Positions 54,056-63,051 are shown, counted from the stretch's first letter. The stretch is 64,000 nt of DNA from Peribacillus cavernae (GCF_003989135.1 NZ_RYZZ01000006.1:248001-312000), one strand, 5' to 3'. A program made the numbers and translations. The notes: generated by a model from the sequence alone, not told the origin.

Positions 54056-54789
54056 TTTGAAAATCTATGTGAGGGCAATCCAGCCCGATCCAAGGTTTCC
54101 TTGAATATTTTATGAAGTCCACGTGGGTTCAGTTGCTTATTATTATTCTTATTATAAAATATCGGTTCACTATAATGGTTTTGCTGTTCTGAAAGTCGTT
54201 GTCTATACTCTTGAAACAATGGTAACACAATCGGGTGAAGGGGGAGGAGGCGTTCTTTTTTTCCTTTCCCTCGAACTAAAATCGTTTGGTTATCTAAATC
54301 GACTTGCTCCCATATTAAATCCCCCAATTCTTGTCGTCTCATTCCTGTTGTCGCTAATAATTTAAACATCAATTCATTTCTAATTGCCTGCGGTCGCGGG
54401 TCTTGTTCCAAATAAGCAAATAATTTGTTTAGCTCCTGCAAGTTCATGTATTTAGGTAACTTTTTATCGGATTTAGGCGCCTGGATGCCTGCTGTGAAGT
54501 CAGACTTCATGTAGTTTTCCTTTAAACAGTATTGGCTGAACGATTTCAGGCACGATATACGCCTTTGCAGGGTTCTTGGCTTGATGGCATGTTTGATGAC
54601 CTGGTCTTGAACAAAACGGCGCACACTGGACGACGTGAGTTCATCTAAGTTCAATGAACGGTCGTTAGCCGTTAAAAAGTCGCCACAGAGCTTTAAATCA
54701 AATGCGTAACTGGTTAAGGTGTTAACGAAGTAATTTTTCTCGACTTCCAAATACATGAGATAATCATCCGCAGCTTGAACGTAATTCAT
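54055..54789 (-). pseudogene. Tyrosine recombinase truncated by ISLre2 fragment
   Basis: A XerC/D-like integrase: N-terminal SAM-like domain (MNYVQAADDYLMYLEVEKNY, with LKSFSQYCLKENYM), then catalytic domain with TTGMRRQELGDLIWEQVDLD (catalytic Arg I) and VRGKGKKERLLPLHP (Lys). It ends at GLPSHRF, right before the expected HxLRH box; Arg II, the last His and the Tyr nucleophile are lost. The open frame runs on to 53980 through ISLre2 DNA in the wrong sense. AGGAGG precedes the ATG. A degenerate repeat array lies directly upstream. Confidence 0.85.
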
Positions 54790-54810
54790 AATTATCGGAC
54801 CTCCTGGTAG

Positions 54811-54976
54811 TTATGCGGTCGATCCCTGAGAATTATGTTCGAAACCATTAATTATGAGAACTAGCCGTCTTATAGGAAGAACCCTGAGAGTTATCAGAAG
54901 CAACATTGAATATTATAGTCAACTTGAGCAAAGTTAGGGGACAATAATGAATCTTATGGGAACTTGAGAGCGTGAC
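54811..54976. repeat. Array of eight ~20-bp degenerate units upstream of the recombinase
   Basis: TTAT or TTAG cores start at 54811, 54833, 54852, 54870, 54891, 54913, 54934 and 54954, spaced by 22, 19, 18, 21, 22, 21 and 20 bases. Most continue as TTATGRGAAC-like sequence (TTATGAGAAC, TTATAGGAAG, TTATCAGAAG, TTATGGGAAC), and CCCTGAGA recurs ahead of three of them. The array begins 22 bp before the recombinase start codon. It resembles in spacing and core the patch at 112-180 read on the other strand. Confidence 0.55.
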
Positions 54977-55276
54977 CCCTTGATAATCTTATCTTTGTTT
55001 CTAGTTGACATAATATATATTATAGGAAGTTATAAAAAATAAAGCTATTTTATCTCATAACATAAGATTACTTAAAATAGTGAGACGAAGAGAAAATTTT
55101 CATTCCATTTAAACAATTTTATCTTCTATATAAGTGCTTATTCATTCTGGCTTCTATTAAAATTATTAGGATCGCTATTTAACAGCTCTCAGAACCCTAA
55201 AAAAATTTGCGCGCATCTCTCTAAGACCTACCTCGAAAAATGCGCACAGTTAACATAACATTATTATTATTCGCTA
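54977..55276. other. AT-rich 300-bp gap
   Basis: No gene, hairpin terminator or conserved RNA recognised between the repeat array and thiY. It is the downstream end of the thi uptake operon, and no clear terminator for that operon is visible. Confidence 0.45.
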
Positions 55277-56275
55277 TTACTCTTTGTACATCTCATCTAT
55301 TTCCGGCATTTTCTTAATTAACCCTGTTTCTTTCATCCAACTGGAAGTCTCTTTCCAGGATGCTTCTTCCTGGGAGCCGAATCCATCTTTCGCCTTCATT
55401 TTTGGCAGCAAAATTTCAAGACTTTGCTGCTCGACTGATTTTACCAATGGGAAATTGGCTTCATCCTGGTTATTGAGCAGTATTTCAAGAGCTTCATCCG
55501 GATTGTTTTCCATGTATTTATATCCTTTTACGGCAGCACGCCAAAAAGCATCTATGCTCTTTTGATCGTCGGAAAGCGTTTGATCGCTTGTTACAGCCAC
55601 CAATTCATAATAATCGGGAACTCCGTATTTGGTCGGATCAAAGTTCCTCGTTTCAAATCCTTTTTGCTTTAAGACTGGAACTTCATGGTTAATATAGGCC
55701 CCAATTATCGCATCTACTTTTTTGCTGACAAGCGAAGATTCCAGTTCAAAGCCGACATCGACTAATTTTACTTTATCGGGATTGCCTCCATCGTTACTAA
55801 CCATGGTTTTAAGGATCGCTTCATTTAATGGTGTACCGGGGAAACCTATCGTTTTCCCTTCTAAATCCTTTGGTCTTTTAATTGGGCTATCTTCTAGAAA
55901 CACGACCCGGTTTAATGGAGAGTGGACGATTGCTCCCACAGACTTAATCGGAACATCCTGATTTGCATGTGCCAATACAACATCCGGCTGATAAGTTAAT
56001 CCAAGGGTGACCTTCCCTGCAGCGGCCAGATTAATTGGATCGGTCGGATTGGCGGGAAATTGAAAGGCTACATCTAACCCTTCTTCTTTAAAATAACCTT
56101 TTTCGTTTGCAACATACAAGAAGGTATGTACAGCATTTGGATACCAATCGAGCATGATATTTATTTTAGTAAGCTCTTTTTCCTCCCTTTCTGTACCTGT
56201 TTTTTGATCGTTACTACAGGCGCTGAGCATAAAAAACAGAAAACAGGCTGCAAGAAGATATAGGTTCCGTTTCAT
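55277..56275 (-). CDS. thiY: Substrate-binding lipoprotein, pyrimidine precursor ABC transporter
   Basis: 332 residues. A lipoprotein signal ends in LSAC, so the protein is tethered outside the membrane. The mature part is an NMT1/THI5-like domain: INIMLDWYPNAVHTFLYVAN, KGYFKEEGLDV, and LEGKTIGFPGTPLNEA. ThiY binds formylaminopyrimidine. ATG 56275 lies in an ATGA overlap with thiX and has GGAGG ahead; the longer frame from 56290 would start inside that site. Last gene of the operon. Confidence 0.9.
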   Translation of the reverse strand: MKRNLYLLAACFLFFMLSACSNDQKTGTEREEKELTKINIMLDWYPNAVHTFLYVANEKGYFKEEGLDVAFQFPANPTDPINLAAAGKVTLGLTYQPDVVLAHANQDVPIKSVGAIVHSPLNRVVFLEDSPIKRPKDLEGKTIGFPGTPLNEAILKTMVSNDGGNPDKVKLVDVGFELESSLVSKKVDAIIGAYINHEVPVLKQKGFETRNFDPTKYGVPDYYELVAVTSDQTLSDDQKSIDAFWRAAVKGYKYMENNPDEALEILLNNQDEANFPLVKSVEQQSLEILLPKMKAKDGFGSQEEASWKETSSWMKETGLIKKMPEIDEMYKE

Positions 56276-57024
56276 TGTGATTGCCTCCATTTCAATGATT
56301 TGTTTTCAATCCATTTAACGAGTAAAAATAATAAAATTCCGACAACTGATAAAAGAATGATCGGCGCAAAGACACCCGCCCCGTCAAACTGAGTCATCAT
56401 CCGTCTGCTGAAATACCCCAATCCCGCCTGTGCCCCAAGCCATTCCCCAATCGCTGCCCCGATCACACTGAAAGTGACCGCAACCTTTAAACCTGAGAAA
56501 AAATGCGGTAATGCAGTTGGTACATTAACAATGAAGAAAATGTCTTTTTTTCTTGCCCCCATCGTCAACAGCAATTCCTTTAATTCTTTACTGCCTGAAC
56601 GCAAACCGTCATATGTATTAATCGTAATCGGGAAAAAGGTGATTAAGACTGTAACAAGCACCTTGCTCCAAATGGAATATCCAAACCAGAGAATGAATAT
56701 TGGCGCCAAAGCAACTGTCGGGACCATTTGCGAAAAAATTATCAAAGGGTAAAATGCTTTCTCGATAATCTTGCTTTGATTCATGGAGACTGCCAGCCCG
56801 ACACCTAAAAGGATGGAGATTGCCAGACCAATAAAAATGATAAGTAACGTTGCAGGCAGGTGTTCAGCGATTAATACCACCTTTAGCTCCCATAACTTAA
56901 CAAGTATGGCAGTGGGAGAAGGTAAAATAAAGGCCATATTAATAATCCGGGCAGTCACCTCCCAAAAAAACACAAGAATAAAAAGCAGACTAATAGTTAG
57001 CGTATACTCCCTCCATATTTTCAT
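56272..57024 (-). CDS. thiX: ABC transporter permease, ThiX type
   Basis: 250 residues, six membrane segments. The EAA-like loop is LKELLLTMGARKKDIFFIVN followed by VPTALPHFFSGLKVA, which couples to the ATPase. It forms the membrane channel with ThiZ and ThiY. Starts in a 4-base overlap with the thiZ stop and ends in one with thiY. Confidence 0.9.
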   Translation of the reverse strand: MKIWREYTLTISLLFILVFFWEVTARIINMAFILPSPTAILVKLWELKVVLIAEHLPATLLIIFIGLAISILLGVGLAVSMNQSKIIEKAFYPLIIFSQMVPTVALAPIFILWFGYSIWSKVLVTVLITFFPITINTYDGLRSGSKELKELLLTMGARKKDIFFIVNVPTALPHFFSGLKVAVTFSVIGAAIGEWLGAQAGLGYFSRRMMTQFDGAGVFAPIILLSVVGILLFLLVKWIENKSLKWRQSQ

Positions 57025-57791
57025 GGTTTCACCTTCAAACGGAGCTGATCAAGTAATCGATCTTTTAAAGCAATCATTTCAGGTCTATTCAGATCTTTTA
57101 GGTTTCTCGGCCTTTTCATTGGTATCTTGATTTCTTCCAATGCATGAACCGGAGTCTGGTTAAACACGAAAATCCGATCTGACAGATAAAGAGCTTCATT
57201 GACATCATGCGTGATAAATAAAATTGTTTTCTTTCGCTTCTCCCATTGCTCCATTAACCACTCCTGCATCGATAGCCTGGTGATGGCATCAAGAGCACTA
57301 AAGGGTTCATCCAACAGCAGAACCGGCGCTCCAGTTAAAATCGTTCTTAAAAAGGAAACCCTCTGTTTCATCCCTCCGGACAAATCACCAGGATAACGGT
57401 TTTCGTACCCGCTTAAGCCGAATTCATCTAATAGCGCGGTTACCTGTTTCCTCGCCTCATCCTTCCGGTAACTATTGATTTGTAGAGGCAAAGCAGCATT
57501 CTCGACAATCGTCCTCCATGGCATGAGCAAGTCTTGCTGCGGCATATAGCCTACATGGCCGAGCCGATTAGTGAGGTAGTTTCCATTGATCAGTATTTCA
57601 CCGATTGACGGCTGTTCTAACCCGGAGATAAGACGAAACAAGGTGCTTTTTCCCGAGCCACTTGCGCCTATGATGCTGACAAACTCTCTTTCTTGTACCC
57701 TGAAATCCAAAGAATCCAAAATCTTTGTATCGTTATCTGGCCCTGAATAACTAAACGTTACAGAATTGAATTCCAATACGGTATTATCCAT
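57021..57791 (-). CDS. thiZ: ABC transporter ATP-binding protein, ThiZ type
   Basis: 256 residues. Walker A GASGSGKSTL (about 42), Q-loop YMPQQDLLMPW, ABC signature LSGGMKQRV (about 136), Walker B VLLLDEPFSALD and H-loop FITHDVNEAL. It resembles SsuB/TauB-type ATPases in sequence; its role comes from the riboswitch and neighbours. GGATAGGAG upstream. Starts 72 bases after ylmB. Confidence 0.92.
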   Translation of the reverse strand: MDNTVLEFNSVTFSYSGPDNDTKILDSLDFRVQEREFVSIIGASGSGKSTLFRLISGLEQPSIGEILINGNYLTNRLGHVGYMPQQDLLMPWRTIVENAALPLQINSYRKDEARKQVTALLDEFGLSGYENRYPGDLSGGMKQRVSFLRTILTGAPVLLLDEPFSALDAITRLSMQEWLMEQWEKRKKTILFITHDVNEALYLSDRIFVFNQTPVHALEEIKIPMKRPRNLKDLNRPEMIALKDRLLDQLRLKVKP

Positions 57792-57863
57792 GGCAACTAC
57801 GGCTCCTATCCCATTTGTTGATATATTAGCAGTTAAATCATTACTAAAATAATTGAAAATATT

Positions 57864-59144
57864 TCAAGCTCCCTTCTTAGTATGTACCCACTCATAGATG
57901 AACCTTAGAACTACCTTTGTAAACTCTATTAATTGTTGGATTGAAACTTGTTCGTTGACTGAATGCGCATGTTCCAACTGTCCCGGCCCATAAAGGGCTG
58001 AGGGTATCCCAGCATCAGCGAGCCAACCGCCATCAGTCACGGTTGGCGAGACATCGATAACTGGATTCTTGCCGGTTACTTCGTTATGTGAATTGGCGAG
58101 CAACCGAATTGCCGGATGATTGGTCTCAATTTCGAAGGCTGGGAATACTTCGCCCCGATCTTCAATCATCGAAGTTCCGCCCCATTCAAAGCAAGGCAAA
58201 TGTTCTTTCAGCCATGGATCCCCCTTGGCCACATTGATGATATGCTCCTCTATTTCTTTTATTATCTGCTCGTAGGATTCATTCGGATAGAAATGGACGG
58301 TAACCCACAACCTGCATTCATCTGCAATAAACGCAGCATTCCTGCCTCCTTCAATTACAGCAGGATTAATCGTATTGGCCCCTGGAGGAAATCCTGGATA
58401 TCCCTTTGTCACTGCCCAGTGGCGCTCCAGCTCCTGCAACCCATTCATGATCTTCATCATTTTCTCGATTGCATTAGCACCAAAAATATTTCCGCCTGCA
58501 TGGATCATATTTTTTCTGGTAGCATCATGGAATGTCTGGCTGCTTTTAACAGTAATCCAGCCAGTTATTACACCTCCCTGCCCTTGAATATGAAGATTGC
58601 TCGTATCGGCAATTAACGCAAAATCAGCGGTGTATCCACGCTCACAACATTGCAATGTTCCCGCTTCGCCAACTTCTTCGCCGATCACTGACTCAAAGAT
58701 TACATCTCCCGGTAAATCCAGTCCTGCTTCTCTAAGCAATTGTATAGCAAAAAGGGAAGCCGCCAATCCTCCTTTCATGTCGGCTGTTCCACGGCCAATG
58801 ATAACATCTCCTTTTATCTCGGCCTGAAAGGGAGATATTCCCCAATTCTCGTCTGCGTTTACCTCGGCAACATCCATATGTCCGTTAATGATCAAGCTAT
58901 TGTAGCTATTGGAATCCGTACCCTTTAGAACCCCTACGACATTTGGATCACCGGGATAAACATCCCACATATCGATGTGAAACCCATGTTTTTTTAGAAA
59001 AGATGCTACAAAAAGCTGTGCGTCTGCTGTATTCCTTGCGGGGGGTGCCGGTGTCTGGAAAGCGATTAATTCTTTAACCAGTTCAATCAATTCTTCCTCC
59101 CGTTGTTCCACATCTTCCATAAGTGATTGAAACTCTCGATTCAT
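57864..59144 (-). CDS. ylmB: M20 family amidohydrolase, formylaminopyrimidine deformylase (YlmB-like)
   Basis: 426 residues. Metal ligands of the M20 family are visible: His in INGHMDVAEV, Asp in RGTADMKGGLA, the catalytic Glu pair in ESVIGEEVGEAG, and His in YGPGQLEHAHSVNEQV near the end. Named ArgE-like in general searches, but directly behind a TPP riboswitch and ahead of thiZXY it fits YlmB, which deformylates the imported pyrimidine. ATG 59144 follows GGGAGGAG; the frame continues upstream to 59237, into the riboswitch leader. tenA, the usual partner, is not in the window. Confidence 0.88.
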   Translation of the reverse strand: MNREFQSLMEDVEQREEELIELVKELIAFQTPAPPARNTADAQLFVASFLKKHGFHIDMWDVYPGDPNVVGVLKGTDSNSYNSLIINGHMDVAEVNADENWGISPFQAEIKGDVIIGRGTADMKGGLAASLFAIQLLREAGLDLPGDVIFESVIGEEVGEAGTLQCCERGYTADFALIADTSNLHIQGQGGVITGWITVKSSQTFHDATRKNMIHAGGNIFGANAIEKMMKIMNGLQELERHWAVTKGYPGFPPGANTINPAVIEGGRNAAFIADECRLWVTVHFYPNESYEQIIKEIEEHIINVAKGDPWLKEHLPCFEWGGTSMIEDRGEVFPAFEIETNHPAIRLLANSHNEVTGKNPVIDVSPTVTDGGWLADAGIPSALYGPGQLEHAHSVNEQVSIQQLIEFTKVVLRFIYEWVHTKKGA

Positions 59145-59165
59145 GCATGGCTCCTCCCTTTTTAA

Positions 59166-59201
59166 ATAATAAAAAACCGCTCCTAGTGAAAAGAAGCGGT
59201 T
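59166..59201 (-). terminator. Riboswitch-controlled terminator
   Basis: On the minus strand AACCGCT pairs with AGCGGTT, followed by TTTTATTATT, between the TPP aptamer and ylmB. Confidence 0.85.
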
Positions 59202-59254
59202 GGTGGCATCAAGATATGTATTGTATAAGTAATGCAATAAAATACATACAACAG

Positions 59255-59346
59255 CACCGCTTTCCTACGCTAGTATTACCTAGTTCAGGTGTTAAGGGTT
59301 AAGACACGCCCGTCTCTCTCAGCTTTTACAAGCACCCCTAGTGGTG
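59255..59346 (-). promoter_or_regulatory. TPP riboswitch of the ylmB-thiZXY operon
   Basis: Minus-strand reading shows CACCACTAGGGGTGCTTG, GCTGAGAGAGACG, AACCCTTAACACCTGAACTA, GGTAATACTAGCGTAGGAAA and GCGGTG, the complete THI aptamer with CACC/GGTG closing the first stem. It should turn off uptake and salvage when TPP is plentiful. Confidence 0.97.
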
Positions 59347-59426
59347 AAAGAATATTTAGTTGGCAGATCAATATTTATTCGTTCCTCTTAATTATTAGCA
59401 TAGAATATTTCTAATTTCAATAGCCT

Positions 59427-60578
59427 TTAATCCCTGTCTTCATATAAAGCCGACTTTGCAAGCAATTGAATCGTCGAATCATCCATTGGAGGATTGTGAA
59501 GACCTGCACGTACATCGCGATAATAGCGCTGCAGCGGGTTTGTTCTTTGAAGGCTTTTGGCACCGACTACCCTCATTGCCTTATCAACAATGGAAATGGC
59601 ATTATTGGTAACCCGGAATTTGACAGCAGCCAGATCCCTGGAAAGCTCGTCGTGGTAATCGGGTTTTGTTTGCCACTTTTCAGCAACAGAATAAAGAAAG
59701 TGCCGCGCCTCGGTCATTTCAAGTTCGATTTCACCGATCACCCTTTGTACGTTGGGCAGTTCGCTTATAGGGCCATTAAGGCTGTTTGGCGAATAAGTCT
59801 TCGCGAATTCGACAGCATAATCCCGTGCTGCCATCGCAATCCCAAGATAGCATGCCGGGATATGGAGCAGCCATGCAGATTTTCCCCTTGGCCTGTCTTC
59901 TTGTTTTTCAACATAATATTTTTCGGGAATTTCTACATTTTCAAGTACCAGATCATGGCTTCCGGTACCCTGCATCGAGATCACATCCCATGTTTCTTCG
60001 ATGCGAAGCCCTTTTGTATCCTTATGGATCAAGAACGAGCCGATTGTTTCCTCTTCGGGGATCCATGCACTCACAATAAAAAGATCCAAAACAGGGGCAA
60101 GCGTTGTAAATGTCTTTCTTCCATTTATCAGCCACTTATTCCCTTTTTTTACTGCCGTGGTTTCCGGTCGTCCCCCTCGTGTAGGGCTGCCGGTCTGCGG
60201 TTCAGTAGCTGCCCGGTTTACTAAAGCTCCATTTGCAATTTCTCGAAAAAATTCATCTAATACCTCTTCATCCCAATTTTGATTTTCGACTAATTCTAAA
60301 ACGACTCCTGCATGCCAGCCGATTGCCAAAGCAGTAGGACCCGATTCCCGTGCAATCCGTTCCTGGGAAAGAAGATAATCGTAAAGTGAACCGCCCTTCC
60401 CGCCATATTTTTTAGCCAGTGTTAACGTGTTATAGCCAAATTGTTTCAATTCGTTGATGTTTGTAAAAGGAAAACCACCAGATTCATCAAGTTCCTGCTC
60501 GCGCTTTGAGAATCTTTCAATTGCTTTGCCCAAATTCTCTATATATTCTTTTTGTTCTTCTGATTGATAAAAAGGCAC
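59427..60578 (-). CDS. Acyl-CoA dehydrogenase family protein (YdbM-like)
   Basis: 383 residues. KKYGGKGGSLYDYLLSQERI in the N-terminal domain, ATEPQTGSPTRGG and WLINGRKTFTTLAPVLD in the middle sheet, and a C-terminal helical bundle with DKAMRVVGAKSLQRTNPLQR then YRDVRAGLHNPPMDD. These fit flavin-dependent acyl-CoA dehydrogenases and the related sulfur-compound monooxygenases; which of the two is not clear. GTG start behind AAAGGATG. It lies 80 bases upstream of the riboswitch promoter region and is separate from the thi operon. Confidence 0.85.
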   Translation of the reverse strand: MPFYQSEEQKEYIENLGKAIERFSKREQELDESGGFPFTNINELKQFGYNTLTLAKKYGGKGGSLYDYLLSQERIARESGPTALAIGWHAGVVLELVENQNWDEEVLDEFFREIANGALVNRAATEPQTGSPTRGGRPETTAVKKGNKWLINGRKTFTTLAPVLDLFIVSAWIPEEETIGSFLIHKDTKGLRIEETWDVISMQGTGSHDLVLENVEIPEKYYVEKQEDRPRGKSAWLLHIPACYLGIAMAARDYAVEFAKTYSPNSLNGPISELPNVQRVIGEIELEMTEARHFLYSVAEKWQTKPDYHDELSRDLAAVKFRVTNNAISIVDKAMRVVGAKSLQRTNPLQRYYRDVRAGLHNPPMDDSTIQLLAKSALYEDRD

Positions 60579-60703
60579 CTATGTTCATCCTTTCAGGACT
60601 TACCTGAGTATGTAAATAAATATATCACTATTGCTTGATATGTATAAATGATATGTTTCGATATGGCAGTATCCAGTCTATCCATATTCGCCCATAAAAA
60701 AAT

Positions 60704-61567
60704 CTAAAGCCACAATGTTTCGCCGATTTTCAATGTTTTCAGCTGTTCATCTGGCAGTTTAAGCCCCTTCCATTCTTTCATCAATCTTTCCAATGCTTCC
60801 GGTCCTGTATCATCAGCCAGCCGATAGGCGCCGTAGTGCATTGGGATAAAAAGGACTCCATTCAATTCAAGGAATGCTTTAATCGCATCTTCGGGATTGA
60901 TATGGGATACTTCCATAAACCATTCCGGCTCATAAGCCCCAATCGGCATGAGAATATACTTTGGCTTAAACTTCTCAGAAATATCTTGAAAGCCCTGGAA
61001 ATAGCCAGTATCGCCGACAAAATAAACAGACTCCTCGCCATGGTTATTCTCTAACACCCAGCCGCCCCAATGAGAACTATTTGTATCGAAAAGGCCACGC
61101 CTTGTCCAATGCTGGGCAGGAACAAACGAAAGCTTCAGTTCCTCATGAGCAAATGATTCCCACCAGCAGGCTTCGATTACATGGGAGTATCCCTTGCGTT
61201 TAAAAAGGGAGTCCAAGCCTTCGGGAACATAAAAGACGGGGTTCCCCTTCAATTGTTTGATGGATGGAAAATCAAGATGGTCGTAGTGTCCATGGGAAAT
61301 ACAAACAATATCGACCTCCGGAAGTTCCTTGAGCGGAATACCAGGGTCTGTCAACCTTCTTTGCATTCCCATCCTCGCAGCCCATACAGGATCAGTTAGA
61401 ATATTCAAGCCACCCATCTGGATAAGAAACGTTGAATGACCAATCCATGTGATGGAACTCCTTGTCTTGTTTTCCCGGAGAGAATGAACCTCTGTTGCAC
61501 TTACAAAGGGAATCTGTGTAGACAAATCCTTCGTCTTCGCGCGTCTCTCCTTATTCCATTTCAGCAT
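60704..61567 (-). CDS. MBL-fold metallo-hydrolase, NAPE-PLD / UlaG-like
   Basis: 287 residues. The metal-binding motif is ISHGHYDHLD (HxHxDH) near residue 95; the entry strand WIGHSTFLIQMGGLNILTDP and the later FVGDTGYFQGF (Asp ligand) and FIPMHYGAYRL (His ligand) complete the set. The family includes N-acyl phosphatidylethanolamine phospholipase D-like enzymes; Bacillus members have no proven substrate. Start codon has AGGAA close ahead. Confidence 0.87.
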   Translation of the reverse strand: MLKWNKERRAKTKDLSTQIPFVSATEVHSLRENKTRSSITWIGHSTFLIQMGGLNILTDPVWAARMGMQRRLTDPGIPLKELPEVDIVCISHGHYDHLDFPSIKQLKGNPVFYVPEGLDSLFKRKGYSHVIEACWWESFAHEELKLSFVPAQHWTRRGLFDTNSSHWGGWVLENNHGEESVYFVGDTGYFQGFQDISEKFKPKYILMPIGAYEPEWFMEVSHINPEDAIKAFLELNGVLFIPMHYGAYRLADDTGPEALERLMKEWKGLKLPDEQLKTLKIGETLWL

Positions 61568-61652
61568 TTCCTAGGCCGTTTTGATATTCGATATTCCATC
61601 AAGGTTTTCATATTTTTTCTTCATGCTGGTTTCATCCCTTTAACCGTTGATG

Positions 61653-62405
61653 CTATGTTCCTTCTTCTAGAAAAGATAACACATCATGTAAGTATTTTTG
61701 TATCTCCCGCACCCTGTAAGCGGCAGAGTCGGCAATCTGTTTATAATGATATCTGCCTTCATCGGTAATCCGCAAAAAGCGCTTCGTCCTTTTCTCACCT
61801 TCCCACCTGCCGATGAGCAAGCCGGTTTCTTCCATCTCATGGGCCAGATCATATAAATATCCATTGCTCGCGATCCAGCCGAAATGGGCCTTCAATATAT
61901 CAGCGACTTCACCCATATAAAGCTTGGTCCTACTCTGAGCCGTCTCTAACGTGATATAGCGTACAAGATCCTTCACTGAAATAAGTTTTGAAAAATAAGA
62001 GCGATACTCATCTGGAAGGTCATGGGTTACCAACGGATGGCTGCCCGATCCGGTCAGATCAAACATAAAACGGTCAATGACTAGCTTCACTTCTGTCAAT
62101 CTTTCCTTAAAATTTGATTTATACCATGTAAATAATTCTTTTCCTTTTTCGGTAATTTTATAATAATTTCTTCCTTTGTTCGTGTATAATTCTAAATGAC
62201 ATGATTCGACAAGTCGATTGCAGATTTTACATAAATAGTCATAGCTATGAACTTTCCCGGAAAACTGGTTCTTTAAGCCCTGATGGATTGCCCTTGGATA
62301 GTTGGCCTTTTTCCGAAGCGTATGCAGCAAATATAACGTCAAAAATTCCCGCTGGCTCATTCCAACTGATTCGATCGTAACCGTCTGTTCACCGCTTTTC
62401 TGCAC
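61653..62405 (-). CDS. PadR-like regulator with two winged-helix modules
   Basis: About 250 residues. An N-terminal winged-helix (QREFLTLYLLHTLRKKANYP, then LELYTNKGRNYYKITEKGKE) and a second module from about 150 (YLYDLAHEMEETGLLIGRWE, then GEKRTKRFLRITDEGRYHYK) whose wing matches PadR regulators. Two such domains in one chain are uncommon. GTG 62405 has GGGGGA eight bases ahead; TTG 62423 lies before that site. It points the same way as the metallo-hydrolase gene, 85 bases on. Confidence 0.75.
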   Translation of the reverse strand: MQKSGEQTVTIESVGMSQREFLTLYLLHTLRKKANYPRAIHQGLKNQFSGKVHSYDYLCKICNRLVESCHLELYTNKGRNYYKITEKGKELFTWYKSNFKERLTEVKLVIDRFMFDLTGSGSHPLVTHDLPDEYRSYFSKLISVKDLVRYITLETAQSRTKLYMGEVADILKAHFGWIASNGYLYDLAHEMEETGLLIGRWEGEKRTKRFLRITDEGRYHYKQIADSAAYRVREIQKYLHDVLSFLEEGT

Positions 62406-62599
62406 GAATAAGTCCCCCTTCAACTGTCCAAAAAGGAATAGGAAAAAATTATTTCACCGTCTAGCACGATAAAATAACTATTCATCACTCATCACCCTAA
62501 CTCCTGCAAAAATTCCACATATTCATAGTTATTAGGTATTTCTACCTTTTACTTCTTGCGTATAAATTCTTTCATCTGTCTTAAGATTGATAGTCGATT

Positions 62600-62757
62600 A
62601 ATATATTCTATCGAGGTTATCTTTGAAATAACAAATAGATTCTATGAATAAAGGATGCCACCAACTTTTCTTCATGAATATCAATGTCCATAGTCATTTT
62701 CCTTTATAGACTGATAGGCAAAAAGAATATATTCTATCGAGGTTATTGTTGAAATAA
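62600..62757. repeat. Direct repeat pair, ~32 bp, 126 bp apart
   Basis: AATATATTCTATCGAGGTTA plus T is identical at 62600-62620 and 62726-62746, and TTGAAATAA follows in both after two or three differing bases. Similarity reaches leftwards to a shared TGATAG. There is no gene between the two. Confidence 0.7.
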
Positions 62758-62909
62758 GGAAACCGCATTAATTATTCCTCGGCCTTGTTTTGGATTTCCA
62801 AATTTATCCCGGTTTAACAGTCTGTAATAACCCTTCCTCAATTTTGCGGAAAAATCGAGAAAAATAGGCGGGGGATAAACAGCCTGTAAATCCGCGATTG
62901 GTGAAATAA

Positions 62910-62943
62910 GATTTTTCTTTGGGCTTCAGCCCTTAGAAAAATC
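62910..62943. repeat. Hairpin upstream of the split-barrel gene
   Basis: GATTTTTCT (62910-62918) pairs with AGAAAAATC (62935-62943), and GGGC with GCCC inside, with a 2-by-2 mismatch between. Confidence 0.65.
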
Positions 62944-62964
62944 AATCAGGCTCTGCGTGACTAG

Positions 62965-63000
62965 CCATCAGTGGGGGATAAAGAAAACCCCCACTGATGG
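62965..63000. repeat. Perfect 13-bp-stem hairpin, possible REP-like unit
   Basis: CCATCAGTGGGGG (62965-62977) pairs exactly with CCCCCACTGATGG (62988-63000) around a purine-rich loop. It is followed by a poor T-run, so it is not a typical terminator. A similar GGGGGATAAA block occurs at about 62871-62880, hinting at a multi-hairpin repeat. Confidence 0.7.
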
Positions 63001-63051
63001 AAGTTTCACTTTATGCTATGATACATACTAAAAGAGTTGGGGGATGGTGTT

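Noticed and set aside
54811-54976. CRISPR array or integron attC array
   Set aside because: Spacing of 18-22 bp is too short, the units are degenerate and no gene cassettes lie between them.
58116-58616. 166-codon plus-strand frame within ylmB
   Set aside because: Shadow of the M20 metal-binding region; no ribosome site.
59466-60224. 252-codon plus-strand frame opposite the acyl-CoA dehydrogenase
   Set aside because: The minus strand encodes a clear enzyme; the plus frame is Cys/Phe-rich without motifs.
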